Shown here: positions 48,737 to 58,882 of the stretch, one piece after another
Position numbering within the stretch: the stretch's first letter is position 1
Layout of the letters: every line of letters starts with the position of its first letter
NCBI RefSeq assembly: GCF_023716865.1
Contig: NZ_CP092417.1
Coordinates: 2,334,001 to 2,398,000 of the forward strand
Length of the DNA stretch: 64,000 nt
Source: Endozoicomonas sp. SCSIO W0465
GTDB lineage: Bacteria; Pseudomonadota; Gammaproteobacteria; Pseudomonadales; Endozoicomonadaceae
Reading direction: 5' to 3'
Notes under the pieces: model-generated
What the model was told of the DNA's origin: nothing
Databases searched by the model: none
Seen by the model: only the letters and a program-made list of their open reading frames with translations
Made by a program: the position numbers and the translations under genes

Positions 48737-51700
48737 ATGAATATACCACCCTACACTGCCCACCAAGCCGGGTTGGCCGGTGCAGGCTGTACCGTTGCAA
48801 CTGACGACGGCAGCCCTGTAAGGCCAGTAACCCTCCCTGTTATAAGCGGGTCCATTGAGGGGATGGACCCGGTTGCTGGCCAATCGATTTTAACAAGAAA
48901 TGTACAAAGGGCGACGGTGGCAGAGACTTTTGGCCGGGAATCATCGCAACATAACAACACCGTAAGTACCATGACCTCCCCGGATAACCAGGCCAAACGG
49001 ACAACCACCCACCCGCACGAAAAACTGCAAAGCCCGCTGACAGCACGACCTGTCTCTGACACCAGCATTCATCCAGACCGGTCAAACCCTCTGAATGAAC
49101 CACCGATACTGGCCGCTTGTCGCCACAACCGGATTGCCTGGTTACAGGAGTTACTGGCGGGAGACCCGGCGTTAGCTTATCGGGCAGCGGTATCGGGTTT
49201 GCCAGGTGAGAGTTGGGTATACCCGCTCTGTGTCGCTGCCCGGGAAGGGCATGAGCAAGCCGTGGAGCAGTTGCTGGCTGCCCTGGATCGACTGCCTGAG
49301 GGACAAAGGCCCGGTGGTTCTAACCTGGCTGTTATCAATGCGGCCGACAGGCTGGGAAGAACCCCGCTCCACCTGGCTGCTCACGAAGGGCATAACAAGG
49401 TGGTGGAGCAGTTGCTGAAAGCTGTGGACGGACTGCCGGAAACCAAAAGGTCCACAGCCTTTCAAAGGTTATTGAATGCCACTGACAATGATGGGAATAC
49501 CCCGCTCCAGCTTGCCTGCCAACAAAACCACAATAGCGTTGCGCTTTTGCTGCAGGATGCACTGAATGAAGTTCAGTCCGCCGGTTTGGTTAATCCAACA
49601 GCACAGGTGGAAGAAACTAACGAGTCGGGGTATCCACTGCATCGGGCCGTCATGAACAACGAGAGAGAACGGCTGATATCTCTACTCTCCATCGGAGACG
49701 TGGATCTCAATGTCGTTACCAGGACTGGTAGCACTCCGCTTTACATCGCTGCCGAGAATGGGTACATCAACTGCCTGCAAGCCCTGATCACTGCCGGGGC
49801 GGATCTTAATGCCGCTAATGAAGATGGCGACACCCCGCTGTACATCGCTGCCCGGAAAGGGCGCATCGACTGCCTGGAAGCCCTGATCGCTGCCGGGGCG
49901 GATCTCAATGCCTCTAATGATGATGGCGACACCCCGCTGTACATCGCTGCCCGGAAAGGGCGTATCGACTGCCTGCAAGCCCTGATCGCTGCCGGGGCGG
50001 ATCTCAATGCTGCTACTAAGTATGGCGTCACCCCGCTGTACATCGCTGCCGAGAAAGGGCACATCGACTGCCTGCAAGCCCTGATCGCTGCTGGGGCGAA
50101 TCTCAATGCCGCTACTAAGAATGGCTCCACACCGCTTTTCATCGCTGCCCAGAATGGGCACATCGGCTGCCTGCAAGCCCTGATCGCTGCCGGGGCGAAT
50201 CTCAATGCCGCTACTAAGAATGGCAGAACCCCGCTGCACATCGCTACCCAGAGTGGGCACATCGACTGCCTGCAAGCCCTGATCGCTGCCGGGGCGGATC
50301 TCAATGCCGCTAATAAGAATGGCTCCACACCACCGCTTTTCATCGCTGCCCAGAATGGGCACATCGGCTGCCTGCAAGCCCTGATCGATGCCGGGGCGGA
50401 TCTCAATGCCGCTACGGTGGATGGCGTCACCCCGCTGTACATGGCTGCCCAGAATGGGCACATCGGCTGCCTGCAAGCCCTGATCGCTGCCGGGGCGAAT
50501 CTCAATGCCGCTAATAAGAATGGCTCCACACCGCTTTTCATCGCTGCCCAGAATAGGCACATCGGCTGCCTGCAAGCCCTGATCGCTGCTGGGGCGGATC
50601 TCAATGCTGCTTATAAGAATGGCGCCACACCGCTTTACATCGCTGCCCAGAATGGGCACATCGGCTGCCTGCAAGCCCTGATCGCTGCCGGGGCGGATCT
50701 CAATGCTGCTACTAATGGCTACACCCCGCTGTACATGGCTGCCCAGAATGGGCACATCGACTGCCTGCAAGCCCTGATCGATGCCGGGGCAGATCTCAAT
50801 GCCGCTACTAAGGATGGCGTCACCCCGCTGTCCATCGCTGCCGAGTATGGGCACATCGACTGCCTGCAAGTCCTGATCGATGCCGGGGCGGATCTTAATG
50901 CCGCTGATGGCGTCACCCCGCTGTTCATAGCTGCCTATAAAGGACACATCGACTGCCTGCAAGCCCTGATCGATGCCGGGGCGGATCTCAATGCCGCTGC
51001 CGCTACTGATTGGGGCGAAACCCCGCTGTCCATCACTGCCTGGAAAGGGCATATCGACTGCCTGCAAGCCCTGACTGATGCCGGGGCGGTTCTCAATGCT
51101 GCTGACCTTATTACCTTGCTGTACACGGTTGCCCGTAACGGCCATGTGGAGTGCTTAAAACTGTTGATTGCTAACAAGGCAATGAAAACCACGCTTCTGG
51201 CCGCTGCTCAGGGCGGACAAACCAAGGTTCTGGCGGAGACAGTAGCCAACCTGAGTATACTGGAGGAACCCGACAAATCTGAGGTTATTCTGCTGGTTCT
51301 GAATATGGCCGACCCGAACGGTAGAACTCAGTTGTTTTGGGCTGCACAATTCGGACACATAAAAGTTGTAGACCAGTTTCTGGATGCCCTGAATGGATTA
51401 CCCGAGGAGAACAAGCCCGGGGCTATCAGGGCGGTACTGAGCGCGGCAGACCGATTCGGCAGAACACCGCTTTATATGGCTGCTGCTTTTGGTCACAATA
51501 AGATTGTTACCCGGCTGCTGGCTGCCCTGGCAAAAACACAAACGCCAGATACCATCGCTGCCCTGGTAAACGCCGCTGATCTGTTTGGGAAAACACCTGT
51601 CGCGCAAGCTCGCTCCGGGGGGTATTCCAGGATTACACGCCTGTTGACCAGAGCCTTGCCAGGTGCGGTCTACACAGAGGGGGAAACAAGAGATGCACAC

Positions 51701-53026
51701 ACTGCTGTTGAGCTTTTCAACGATGCCCTTTTGCGCCTGAATACATTGTCAGAATCAGCGAGGCTGACTGCTGTTATGGCAGTGCTTTATCATGCCAGAG
51801 AAAACGTGCTTTCAACGCTGGATGTGGCCGATCTGGAAAGATACGACACACTGGTAGTTGAGTTACTGGCGGCCCTGAAAAGGCTACCAGAAGCACTCGG
51901 AGACGCATCAAGGAATCATGACATCCTCCAGCTCATGGATTGCCTCTGTGAGGCGGGGGAAACCGGGTTTTCATATAGTTATGTGGTCAACGAAAGGCAA
52001 GAACAGGTATCGGAACTTCTGCAGGCTTTCCCCATCCTGAGTGCTGCCCGGAACGGGCAAACCGATATTGTCGACCGGATACTGAAAATTCTGGCGACCT
52101 GGCCTGAATCTAAACGGTGTCAGGCCGTCACCACGGTAATGACGCTCTCCGGCAACGACGGGGGAACAGCGCTTCACCTGGCTGCCTGGAGCGATCAACA
52201 GGCGGTTGTGGCACACTTTCTGGAAGCTCTGGACAGAATAACGAAATCTGAAAGGCGTGATGCAATCCCAACGGTGATGCTTGCCGTGGACGCACATCGA
52301 GCAACACCGCTGCATTGGGCTGCTTTCAAAGGGCATCACGAGGTTGCAGGGCTATTGCTGGATGTGTTGGGCAAACTGCCGGAAACCGAAAGGCTTGAAG
52401 TTTTCACTGCTGTGGTGAATGCCGCTGACCAAAATGGGGCCACTGTGCTTCATGTTGCGGCTGGCTTTGGCCAGAGCAAAGTTGTTGAGCAAATCCTGAA
52501 TAAGTTAGCAAGCTTCCCGGAAGCAGAACAAGTTGCTGTCTTCGGAGCACTGGTGGGCGCAGTCGATACACGCAATAGATCGCCACTGAAAGTAGCTATG
52601 GATTCCGGCTACGGGCAAATTGCCAATCAGCTGACTCAGGCCCTCCCACTCCTGAGTGCGGTAGCAGGCGGGCATAATAAAAGCGTGGGGCAGTTCATGC
52701 GGGCGTTGCAAGCATTACCAGCAGCGAAAAGGTCTTCTGCCATTACAGCGGTACTTAAGAGAGCCCGGCCAGAGGGAGCAACACCGTTGTATATTGCAGC
52801 CAGCCTGGGAAATATTGAGGTAATAAAGCTGTTGTTGGGCGCGGTGGATACGCTCCTGATCGATGGAAAGCGCAAAGAAGCGAGAGAAGTGCTGTACTCT
52901 GCCTGCCGGGTTGAAGAAGAGGGTGGAGCCATTGGGAAAACCCCGCTTATGATTGCTGCTGAAAAACTGCATGATGAGGCTGTGCCGTTGCTACTGAAGG
53001 CGATACGGAAGTTATTCAGTATTTAA
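48737..53026 (+). CDS. Giant ankyrin-repeat protein ANK3
   Basis: 1429 residues. Shared leader (MNIPPYTAHQAGLAGAGCTV to about 65); linker with QHNNTVSTMTSPDNQAKRTTTH; cap ILAACRHNRIAWLQELLAGD; two spaced ankyrins (VAAREGHEQAVEQLLAALD, LHLAAHEGHNKVVEQLLKAVD); then about 14-15 nearly identical 33-residue units (49735-51170). The C-terminal ankyrin region ends AIRKLFSI like ANK2. Small unit-length irregularities occur (extra Pro in STPPLF, one short unit ATNGYTP, AAAATDW), all in frame. No signal peptide. Inferred scaffold for binding host proteins. Confidence 0.88.
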   Translation: MNIPPYTAHQAGLAGAGCTVATDDGSPVRPVTLPVISGSIEGMDPVAGQSILTRNVQRATVAETFGRESSQHNNTVSTMTSPDNQAKRTTTHPHEKLQSPLTARPVSDTSIHPDRSNPLNEPPILAACRHNRIAWLQELLAGDPALAYRAAVSGLPGESWVYPLCVAAREGHEQAVEQLLAALDRLPEGQRPGGSNLAVINAADRLGRTPLHLAAHEGHNKVVEQLLKAVDGLPETKRSTAFQRLLNATDNDGNTPLQLACQQNHNSVALLLQDALNEVQSAGLVNPTAQVEETNESGYPLHRAVMNNERERLISLLSIGDVDLNVVTRTGSTPLYIAAENGYINCLQALITAGADLNAANEDGDTPLYIAARKGRIDCLEALIAAGADLNASNDDGDTPLYIAARKGRIDCLQALIAAGADLNAATKYGVTPLYIAAEKGHIDCLQALIAAGANLNAATKNGSTPLFIAAQNGHIGCLQALIAAGANLNAATKNGRTPLHIATQSGHIDCLQALIAAGADLNAANKNGSTPPLFIAAQNGHIGCLQALIDAGADLNAATVDGVTPLYMAAQNGHIGCLQALIAAGANLNAANKNGSTPLFIAAQNRHIGCLQALIAAGADLNAAYKNGATPLYIAAQNGHIGCLQALIAAGADLNAATNGYTPLYMAAQNGHIDCLQALIDAGADLNAATKDGVTPLSIAAEYGHIDCLQVLIDAGADLNAADGVTPLFIAAYKGHIDCLQALIDAGADLNAAAATDWGETPLSITAWKGHIDCLQALTDAGAVLNAADLITLLYTVARNGHVECLKLLIANKAMKTTLLAAAQGGQTKVLAETVANLSILEEPDKSEVILLVLNMADPNGRTQLFWAAQFGHIKVVDQFLDALNGLPEENKPGAIRAVLSAADRFGRTPLYMAAAFGHNKIVTRLLAALAKTQTPDTIAALVNAADLFGKTPVAQARSGGYSRITRLLTRALPGAVYTEGETRDAHTAVELFNDALLRLNTLSESARLTAVMAVLYHARENVLSTLDVADLERYDTLVVELLAALKRLPEALGDASRNHDILQLMDCLCEAGETGFSYSYVVNERQEQVSELLQAFPILSAARNGQTDIVDRILKILATWPESKRCQAVTTVMTLSGNDGGTALHLAAWSDQQAVVAHFLEALDRITKSERRDAIPTVMLAVDAHRATPLHWAAFKGHHEVAGLLLDVLGKLPETERLEVFTAVVNAADQNGATVLHVAAGFGQSKVVEQILNKLASFPEAEQVAVFGALVGAVDTRNRSPLKVAMDSGYGQIANQLTQALPLLSAVAGGHNKSVGQFMRALQALPAAKRSSAITAVLKRARPEGATPLYIAASLGNIEVIKLLLGAVDTLLIDGKRKEAREVLYSACRVEEEGGAIGKTPLMIAAEKLHDEAVPLLLKAIRKLFSI
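49735..51170 (+). repeat. Array of 99-bp ankyrin-coding repeats
   Basis: About 14 tandem units with near-identical DNA (CATCGACTGCCTGCAAGCC and GCCGGGGCGGATCTCAATGC recur in most units). Differences concentrate at the variable turn positions (TKN, NED, YKN, TVD, TKY). Conservation at synonymous sites points to recent amplification or gene conversion. A similar array lies in ANK4 (59720-60760). Confidence 0.92.
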
Positions 53027-54279
53027 TAAATGTCGTTTAAGTGATTTAAAAAATGGCTATCAACCTCCCCCGGCAATAATTAAATCGTCTAATCCAATGT
53101 TGGAACTTTGTCTTGTGGCAAAACTCTGAACTCTAATATTGAACCTTGGAGTCGGGAAGAAACTGGCCATGCATATGCCATCAATGCCTGCCGAAAGAAG
53201 GCCTGCCCAAAGCACAGCGGTGTCCCAACCCCAATTTCATGGCGGTCATAAGGGCGGAAGTGCCAGCACAGCCCCGGTAAAGTTTGATCGCTGGACTATC
53301 GGTCTAAGCACCATTGACAGTTTCTTACGAGGTATGGGGCGTGAGGCGGTTGAGAATATCGCCGAGCGTATGTGCCGAAGGGCAGAGCGCCAGCAAGGTG
53401 CGAAGTCCTTCAATTTGAGTAACCTGAAAAAAGACTTTGATGCCTGTGGGCTGCCGGTGGATGATAGTCAGGGGCGCAGCCAGGAGCAAAAGGTCAGGAT
53501 CGTGACTGGCCTGATCCTCAGGCTTCAGACTGAAGCAAACAGTGGTATTGCGGATCGGCCCTTGGGGCACGGTTTTTGCGTGCTGATGAAAAAATCAGAG
53601 AGCACCATTGCTGAAGGGATGCAGCAATTGCTTGATGAAGTCAACGGTCATGTTGCCAGTGAGCCGATTTCCGGGGGCAAGAAAGCAGTGTTGAATCTGG
53701 CTAATCGGGGAGCTGATGGGCAGGCAGCAATATCAAAAGCACCATTGTCAAACTCTGGCCCTGTAAGCGACATTATCGAAAACCTGGATGCTGCTGAAGC
53801 GTTGATTAACACTGCAGAAAGCGACCCATACGGCTTTAATGAACAACGTGCAGCACAAGCCAAGGGGTATCTTGATGAGGCAGTAGCCCGGTGCGAAACA
53901 ATACGTGACAGGGCGCAACGTCAGGAATTATTGGGTAGACACCGGAATATGGGCCTCAGGCTGCAGAAAATAGCAGAACAGAAAGGCGAGATTGTTCAGA
54001 AAAAAGTTAAAGAACTCTTCGATAAAGCGCGCACTACCATGGACTTTTTTTCCGGTCACCCGGGACAAGACGAGATAGCAGAAGTGGACGCGCTGTTTGA
54101 GCAGGCAAGAATAGAGCTTAAAGCATTGAGCGGCAGTCATTATGACACGGTCCGGGCAGGGCTTCGTTCCCAATTCAATGAACTGAAGGAAAAGCTGCAA
54201 CCCTACAAGGGTAATATCAGTGACAGTCAACAAACCACTGCGACCAACAGTGAGGTTAATCAGAGGATAGAGCTTGTTA

Positions 54280-54469
54280 GTTCCCATCCAAAAACTATAG
54301 CCCTTGGGCCACGTAGCCTACAGAGATTTGACGTGCTCTGAATTTACAGGAAAATCACATCAACTCCGCTGTAGCCCCCGAAAACTGGTTGAAAAAGGCG
54401 TCAAAACAAAACTTGATTTTTTCCCTCTAAGCCTTGGCACGCATAGGCTGCAGAGTTTTTGGACGAGAA
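54280..54469. mobile_element. 190-bp MITE-like insert
   Basis: Flanked by a 7-bp duplication CTTGTTA (54273-54279, 54470-54476). Imperfect terminal inverted repeats share TCCAAAAACT near each end (TTCCCATCCAAAAACT and TTCTCGTCCAAAAACT). Subterminal direct repeats AGCC(c)TTGG..CACG..CT.CAGAG occur at both ends. No coding capacity. The parent element was not identified. Confidence 0.8.
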
Positions 54470-55125
54470 CTTGTTAAAAAAGAGTGTAATGATTACTGGA
54501 AAGAATACGGTCGTCAGTCTAAAGATCTGGAGGAACAGGTTCTGAAATGTTCCCAATCAGCCCACCCCGGGGAACTGCGCATAGATAAATTGAAAGATCT
54601 CAGAAAATTTTATGAAAAATCATTAGAAACAGCGTAACTGTTCAGCACCCCCACATAAATCTGGAATTTTCTGATTTTTATACCATCCTCTTAAGCACCA
54701 TTTTTCCACAATATTCGCCAGCATGATTCCAGAACTACCCGCAACTATGTCGGCTGAGATTCTCTTGAAAGAGAATGCAGAGCTGCGGATGAGAGTTGCC
54801 TGTCTGGAAGAGCGATGTCGAGAATTGGAAGAAAAGGTTGGCAAGAACAGTCAAAACAGCAGCAAGCCGCCATCGTCTGATGGTTATCAAAAACCTTGTA
54901 AAAACAGTAATTCTCCAGATCATTCTGACGACCTTTCCGCAGATAAAGATACCGATCCATCGGATGAAAAACCCAATCCTAAAAGTCTGAGACAGTCTTC
55001 TGGTAATAAAGCCGGTGGAAAGAAAGGGCATCAGGGCACTTGTCTTAAACAGGTCGATATCCCTGACTATATTGAGTACCTTCCGGTTAAAGAATGCAAT
55101 AAATGTCAGGCGTCTCTTCTTGATA

Positions 55126-56652
55126 CTCGACTTTAGAGTTTTAAGAGCACAATAGTTCCGGCGCATAATCTGCTAAAAGCAACCATCCCCAATGACGAAA
55201 TTCGAGATGGTTGCCATGCTCACTTCAGATCATCAAGTAATCCTCAGGGAGCTCGCTTCATATACAACCTTTCTTGCTGGAGCGCTATCATCAACTGCAG
55301 TACCAACGTTCTGCGAACTGCTGTTCGGTTGCATGCTTTCAGCCGACGGCTTTGTTACACAGGCGTTGTTAACAATTGATTTTCATTGTGTGTGGAGCAG
55401 CTACCACCACTGGCTATCTCAGGGCAAGTGGCAATGGAAGAACTTGGCACGCCACTTGATCCGTCTGGTCTGCTCCAAAGCTCCTGAGAATCAACCTGTG
55501 GTCCTGGGGCTTGATGACTGGGTAATCGAACGGTTTTCCGACAAAGCCCCTGCTTGTCGTACACATCATCAACACAGCAAGAAACGCAATCGGCCGACGT
55601 ACATCTGGGGGCAGTGTTGGGTTTCCCTGGCCATCATATTTGAGCGGGCTGCAGATGAAGTATTTACCGCCATACCGGTGATCTCATTTCCGACACCAGC
55701 TTCAGGTAACACCAGCAAACTGAAAATTGCCGTGGCCATGCTCAGGGTGGTACGCAATGAAGTGAAGGATCGAGTGCTACGCCTGCTAACCGATTGCTGG
55801 TATATGAACTGGACACTGATAAAGCCAGCTCTGGAAATGAACATAGAAGTTGTTGGTCAGATACCTTCAAATCGGGCCCTCTATGCTTTGCCGCCAGCAC
55901 CCACCGTAAAGAAGCGAGGGCGCCCAAAAAAGTACGGCATCAAGATGACGACAGAACAGGTTAAGAAACTGCCGGAAGAAAAAGCAACAGTATGGATGTA
56001 CGGCAAATTTCGCAAAATACGTTATCGTACCCTGATCTGTCGCGCCAGATTCCTTAAAGGTCGTGAAGTACGCGTCGTCTGGAGTCGCTTTGAAAATGAC
56101 AAAGGTCTGACCGAAAGCAGAATATTCATCTCGACCAATCCGGAACTTGAGGGACTGGAGGTGCTTCGTGCCTATTCCCGGAGATGGCCGGTAGAGCCAA
56201 TGTTTCACCAACTCAAACATGCTTTTGGCTGTTGCCATTTATGGCAGCAGAAATTGCGAACACTGCTTCGATGGATGCATTTGAAAATGGCAGGCTATGC
56301 ATTATTGCAGTTATTAACCGTTTGTAAAAATCAGGCATGTCTGAATATTTCTCGGATACCCTGGAGAAGCCCGGATACAACCACTGCAGGCATGATGAAA
56401 ATTGCTCTTTCAGGAATTATTCCGAGGTTCTCTATTCGCAAGGGCTGGAACAGATATAAGCAAAAATATGAGTTCAATTTTCGCGATCTGATCGACCAGT
56501 TAATACCGGATAATTCAGAAGCAGCATAACTAAAGGCTTTTAGGCAAAAAACGGAAGTAATAACGAACTTGGAAAAACAGTTCACTGATTTCGGCTTGCT
56601 TCACTATAAAAAGCTGACCGAATTATCGTTTTATACAGACTCTAAAGTCGAG
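55126..56652 (+). mobile_element. IS4-type insertion sequence nested in IS66
   Basis: 1527 bp with perfect 14-bp inverted ends CTCGACTTTAGAGT and an 11-bp duplication TCTTCTTGATA (55115-55125, 56653-56663). It interrupts the IS66 transposase just after CQASLL. Confidence 0.92.
55192..56529 (+). CDS. IS4-type DDE transposase
   Basis: 445 residues. GLDDWVIERF carries the first Asp, RLLTDCWYMNW the second, and YSRRWPVEPMFHQLK exactly fits the IS4 Y-(2)-R-(3)-E-(6)-K signature. RGRPKKYG is a basic motif. The subgroup was not resolved (IS4 versus IS701-like); the 11-bp duplication favours IS4-like behaviour. Appears intact. Confidence 0.85.
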   Translation: MTKFEMVAMLTSDHQVILRELASYTTFLAGALSSTAVPTFCELLFGCMLSADGFVTQALLTIDFHCVWSSYHHWLSQGKWQWKNLARHLIRLVCSKAPENQPVVLGLDDWVIERFSDKAPACRTHHQHSKKRNRPTYIWGQCWVSLAIIFERAADEVFTAIPVISFPTPASGNTSKLKIAVAMLRVVRNEVKDRVLRLLTDCWYMNWTLIKPALEMNIEVVGQIPSNRALYALPPAPTVKKRGRPKKYGIKMTTEQVKKLPEEKATVWMYGKFRKIRYRTLICRARFLKGREVRVVWSRFENDKGLTESRIFISTNPELEGLEVLRAYSRRWPVEPMFHQLKHAFGCCHLWQQKLRTLLRWMHLKMAGYALLQLLTVCKNQACLNISRIPWRSPDTTTAGMMKIALSGIIPRFSIRKGWNRYKQKYEFNFRDLIDQLIPDNSEAA

Positions 56653-57274
56653 TCTTCTTGATAGTGAGCCGGTCAAATATATTGAACGACAGGTGTTTGA
56701 ACCAGGGAGACCGGGTGAATTTGAAGTAACGGCCCATAGAGCTGAAGTAAAAATCTGCACTTGTGGTTGTCGGAATCAGGCTGAATTCCCGGAAGGTGTT
56801 ACCGCTGCCGCACAATATGGCTCAGCCACACAGGCTATGGCCGTCTATCTTAACCAATACCATTTCCTGCCTTTTAAGCGCGTGTCAGAGTATTTTAATA
56901 CTCTCTATAAAATGAGTGTAAGTGCAGGCACTGTCGCCAATTTTGTGGCCAGAACCTATGAAAATCTGGCTTCTACTGAAGAGGTTATTCGTGACGCCTT
57001 GCGGGAATCGTCTGTTGCCGGAGCCGATGAAACGGGTATGCGGGCCGAGGGCTCTTTGCACTGGCTACACGTTATGCGGGATGAACAATGGACGCTCTAC
57101 TACTTGTCTGAAAAGCGAGGTCGTGAGGCCATGGACACGATGGGCATACTGCTAACATTTGCAGGCGTTCTGGTTCATGATCATTGGAAATCCTATTTTG
57201 CATATGCGGCAACTCACGTACTTTGCAATGCCCATCACCTGAGGGAGCTTTTGGGTGTTGTTGATAGGGACAGC

Positions 57275-58882
57275 GTAACTATTCAGCACTGAGCAAAGGC
57301 ATATTACAGTAATTCCGAACAGCTCTATGAAGTGATTGATATATGTCCATTCCCTGTTTTCTGGCAGACGACAAATAGCTGCGAATCCGTGCAAACATAG
57401 AACCACCGTCTGCACTCCTGAAGCAGCCTGAGATTTTCTGCTTTAACTTGGCCATTCGAACATCCCGCTCACTGCCATTGTTATCGAAGGGAATGGTAAA
57501 ATCTGACATGAAGCGCAGTGTCTCAGCCTTGAACTCAGTGAGTCGTTTGAAGAGATTGTAAGCTTTAGTATTCTTGACTTTCTTGCGCTTAAGCTCCTCT
57601 CGTTGCTTCTCCATATAGACGACTTCTTTCATTAGAGCCCGCTGAAGCAACCGGTCATAAATCTTCTCGATTCGTTCACAGACAACACTTGGCATCTGTA
57701 GCATACCTATGGTCTTAAAGCCCTTGCAGTAATGCCAGGAAAGCCTCAGTAGCTTCATCAATCGCAACGCCAGTTGATTGCTGTCCCTATCAACAACACC
57801 CAAAAGCTCCCTCAGGTGATGGGCATTGCAAAGTACGTGAGTTGCCGCATATGCAAAATAGGATTTCCAATGATCATGAACCAGAACGCCTGCAAATGTT
57901 AGCAGTATGCCCATCGTGTCCATGGCCTCACGACCTCGCTTTTCAGACAAGTAGTAGAGCGTCCATTGTTCATCCCGCATAACGTGTAGCCAGTGCAAAG
58001 AGCCCTCGGCCCGCATACCCGTTTCATCGGCTCCGGCAACAGACGATTCCCGCAAGGCGTCACGAATAACCTCTTCAGTAGAAGCCAGATTTTCATAGGT
58101 TCTGGCCACAAAATTGGCGACAGTGCCTGCACTTACACTCATTTTATAGAGAGTATTAAAATACTCTGACACGCGCTTAAAAGGCAGGAAATGGTATTGG
58201 TTAAGATAGACGGCCATAGCCTGTGTGGCTGAGCCATATTGTGCGGCAGCGGTAACACCTTCCGGGAATTCAGCCTGATTCCGACAACCACAAGTGCAGA
58301 TTTTTACTTCAGCTCTATGGGCCGTTACTTCAAATTCACCCGGTCTCCCTGGTTCAAACACCTGTCGTTCAATATATTTGACCGGCTCACTATCAAGAAG
58401 AGACGCCTGACATTTATTGCATTCTTTAACCGGAAGGTACTCAATATAGTCAGGGATATCGACCTGTTTAAGACAAGTGCCCTGATGCCCTTTCTTTCCA
58501 CCGGCTTTATTACCAGAAGACTGTCTCAGACTTTTAGGATTGGGTTTTTCATCCGATGGATCGGTACCTTTATCTGCGGAAAGGTCGTCAGAATGATCTG
58601 GAGAATTACTGTTTTTACAAGGTTTTTGATAACCATCAGACGATGGCGGCTTGCTGCTGTTTTGACTGTTCTTGCCAACCTTTTCTTCCAATTCTCGACA
58701 TCGCTCTTCCAGACAGGCAACTCTCATCCGCAGCTCTGCATTCTCTTTCAAGAGAATCTCAGCCGACATAGTTGCGGGTAGTTCTGGAATCATGCTGGCG
58801 AATATTGTGGAAAAATGGTGCTTAAGAGGATGGTATAAAAATCAGAAAATTCCAGATTTATGTGGGGGTGCTGAACAGTTAC
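57275..58882 (-). mobile_element. IS66-family element B, complete
   Basis: 1608 bp with ends GTAACTATTCAGCAC and GTAACTGTTCAGCAC (one mismatch). It has a single gene, as in the ISBst12 subgroup. The left flank GGGACAGC and right flank GAAACAGC do not match as its own duplication; see the finding on the A/B arrangement. Confidence 0.93.
57279..58793 (-). CDS. IS66-family transposase (TnpC type), copy B
   Basis: 504 residues. N-terminal coiled coil (LLKENAELRMRVACLEERCR), SSKPPSSDGY, zinc finger CNKCQASL...CTCGCRNQAEF, and DDE region: AGADETGMRAEG, VLVHDHWKSYFAYA, and NNGSERDVRMAKLKQKISG with the catalytic Glu. The stop codon TAG lies inside the terminal inverted repeat. Confidence 0.95.
   Translation of the reverse strand: MIPELPATMSAEILLKENAELRMRVACLEERCRELEEKVGKNSQNSSKPPSSDGYQKPCKNSNSPDHSDDLSADKGTDPSDEKPNPKSLRQSSGNKAGGKKGHQGTCLKQVDIPDYIEYLPVKECNKCQASLLDSEPVKYIERQVFEPGRPGEFEVTAHRAEVKICTCGCRNQAEFPEGVTAAAQYGSATQAMAVYLNQYHFLPFKRVSEYFNTLYKMSVSAGTVANFVARTYENLASTEEVIRDALRESSVAGADETGMRAEGSLHWLHVMRDEQWTLYYLSEKRGREAMDTMGILLTFAGVLVHDHWKSYFAYAATHVLCNAHHLRELLGVVDRDSNQLALRLMKLLRLSWHYCKGFKTIGMLQMPSVVCERIEKIYDRLLQRALMKEVVYMEKQREELKRKKVKNTKAYNLFKRLTEFKAETLRFMSDFTIPFDNNGSERDVRMAKLKQKISGCFRSADGGSMFARIRSYLSSARKQGMDIYQSLHRAVRNYCNMPLLSAE

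Larger units (their letters stand above)
54634..57274 (+). mobile_element. IS66-family element A, truncated, with nested IS4-type element
   Basis: Left end GTAACTGTTCAGCAC at 54634 after GAAACAGC (54626-54633). About 1.1 kb of IS66 DNA remains after subtracting the nested element (55126-56652). It is cut at 57274, within tnpC, by IS66 copy B. The GAAACAGC duplication reappears to the right of copy B (58883-58890), so A plus B behave as one insertion. Confidence 0.88.
54723..57274 (+). pseudogene. IS66 transposase, split and truncated
   Basis: The N-terminal part MIPELPATMSAEILLKENAE ... CNKCQASLLD (54723-55125) is separated by the nested element from SEPVKYIERQVFEPGRPGEF ... LRELLGVVDRDS (56664-57274). 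It then runs into copy B, which supplies VTIQH and a stop. It lacks the C-terminal catalytic Glu region (NNGSERDVRMAK). Confidence 0.9.

Noticed and set aside
49682..51145. 487-codon open frame on the minus strand over the ANK3 array, and similar ones over ANK2 and ANK4
   Set aside because: They mirror the 99-bp repeat (no stops because one unit lacks them) and have periodic peptides (IEIRPGSDQGLQAVDVP). The plus-strand ankyrin reading explains the sequence.
49735..51170. CRISPR-like regular repeats
   Set aside because: The periodicity is 99 bp, fully coding, with no unique spacers; it is an ankyrin array. No CRISPR or cas gene was seen.
58239..58781. 180-codon plus-strand frame inside IS66 (also at 62529)
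   Set aside because: Opposite-strand shadow of the IS66 transposase.
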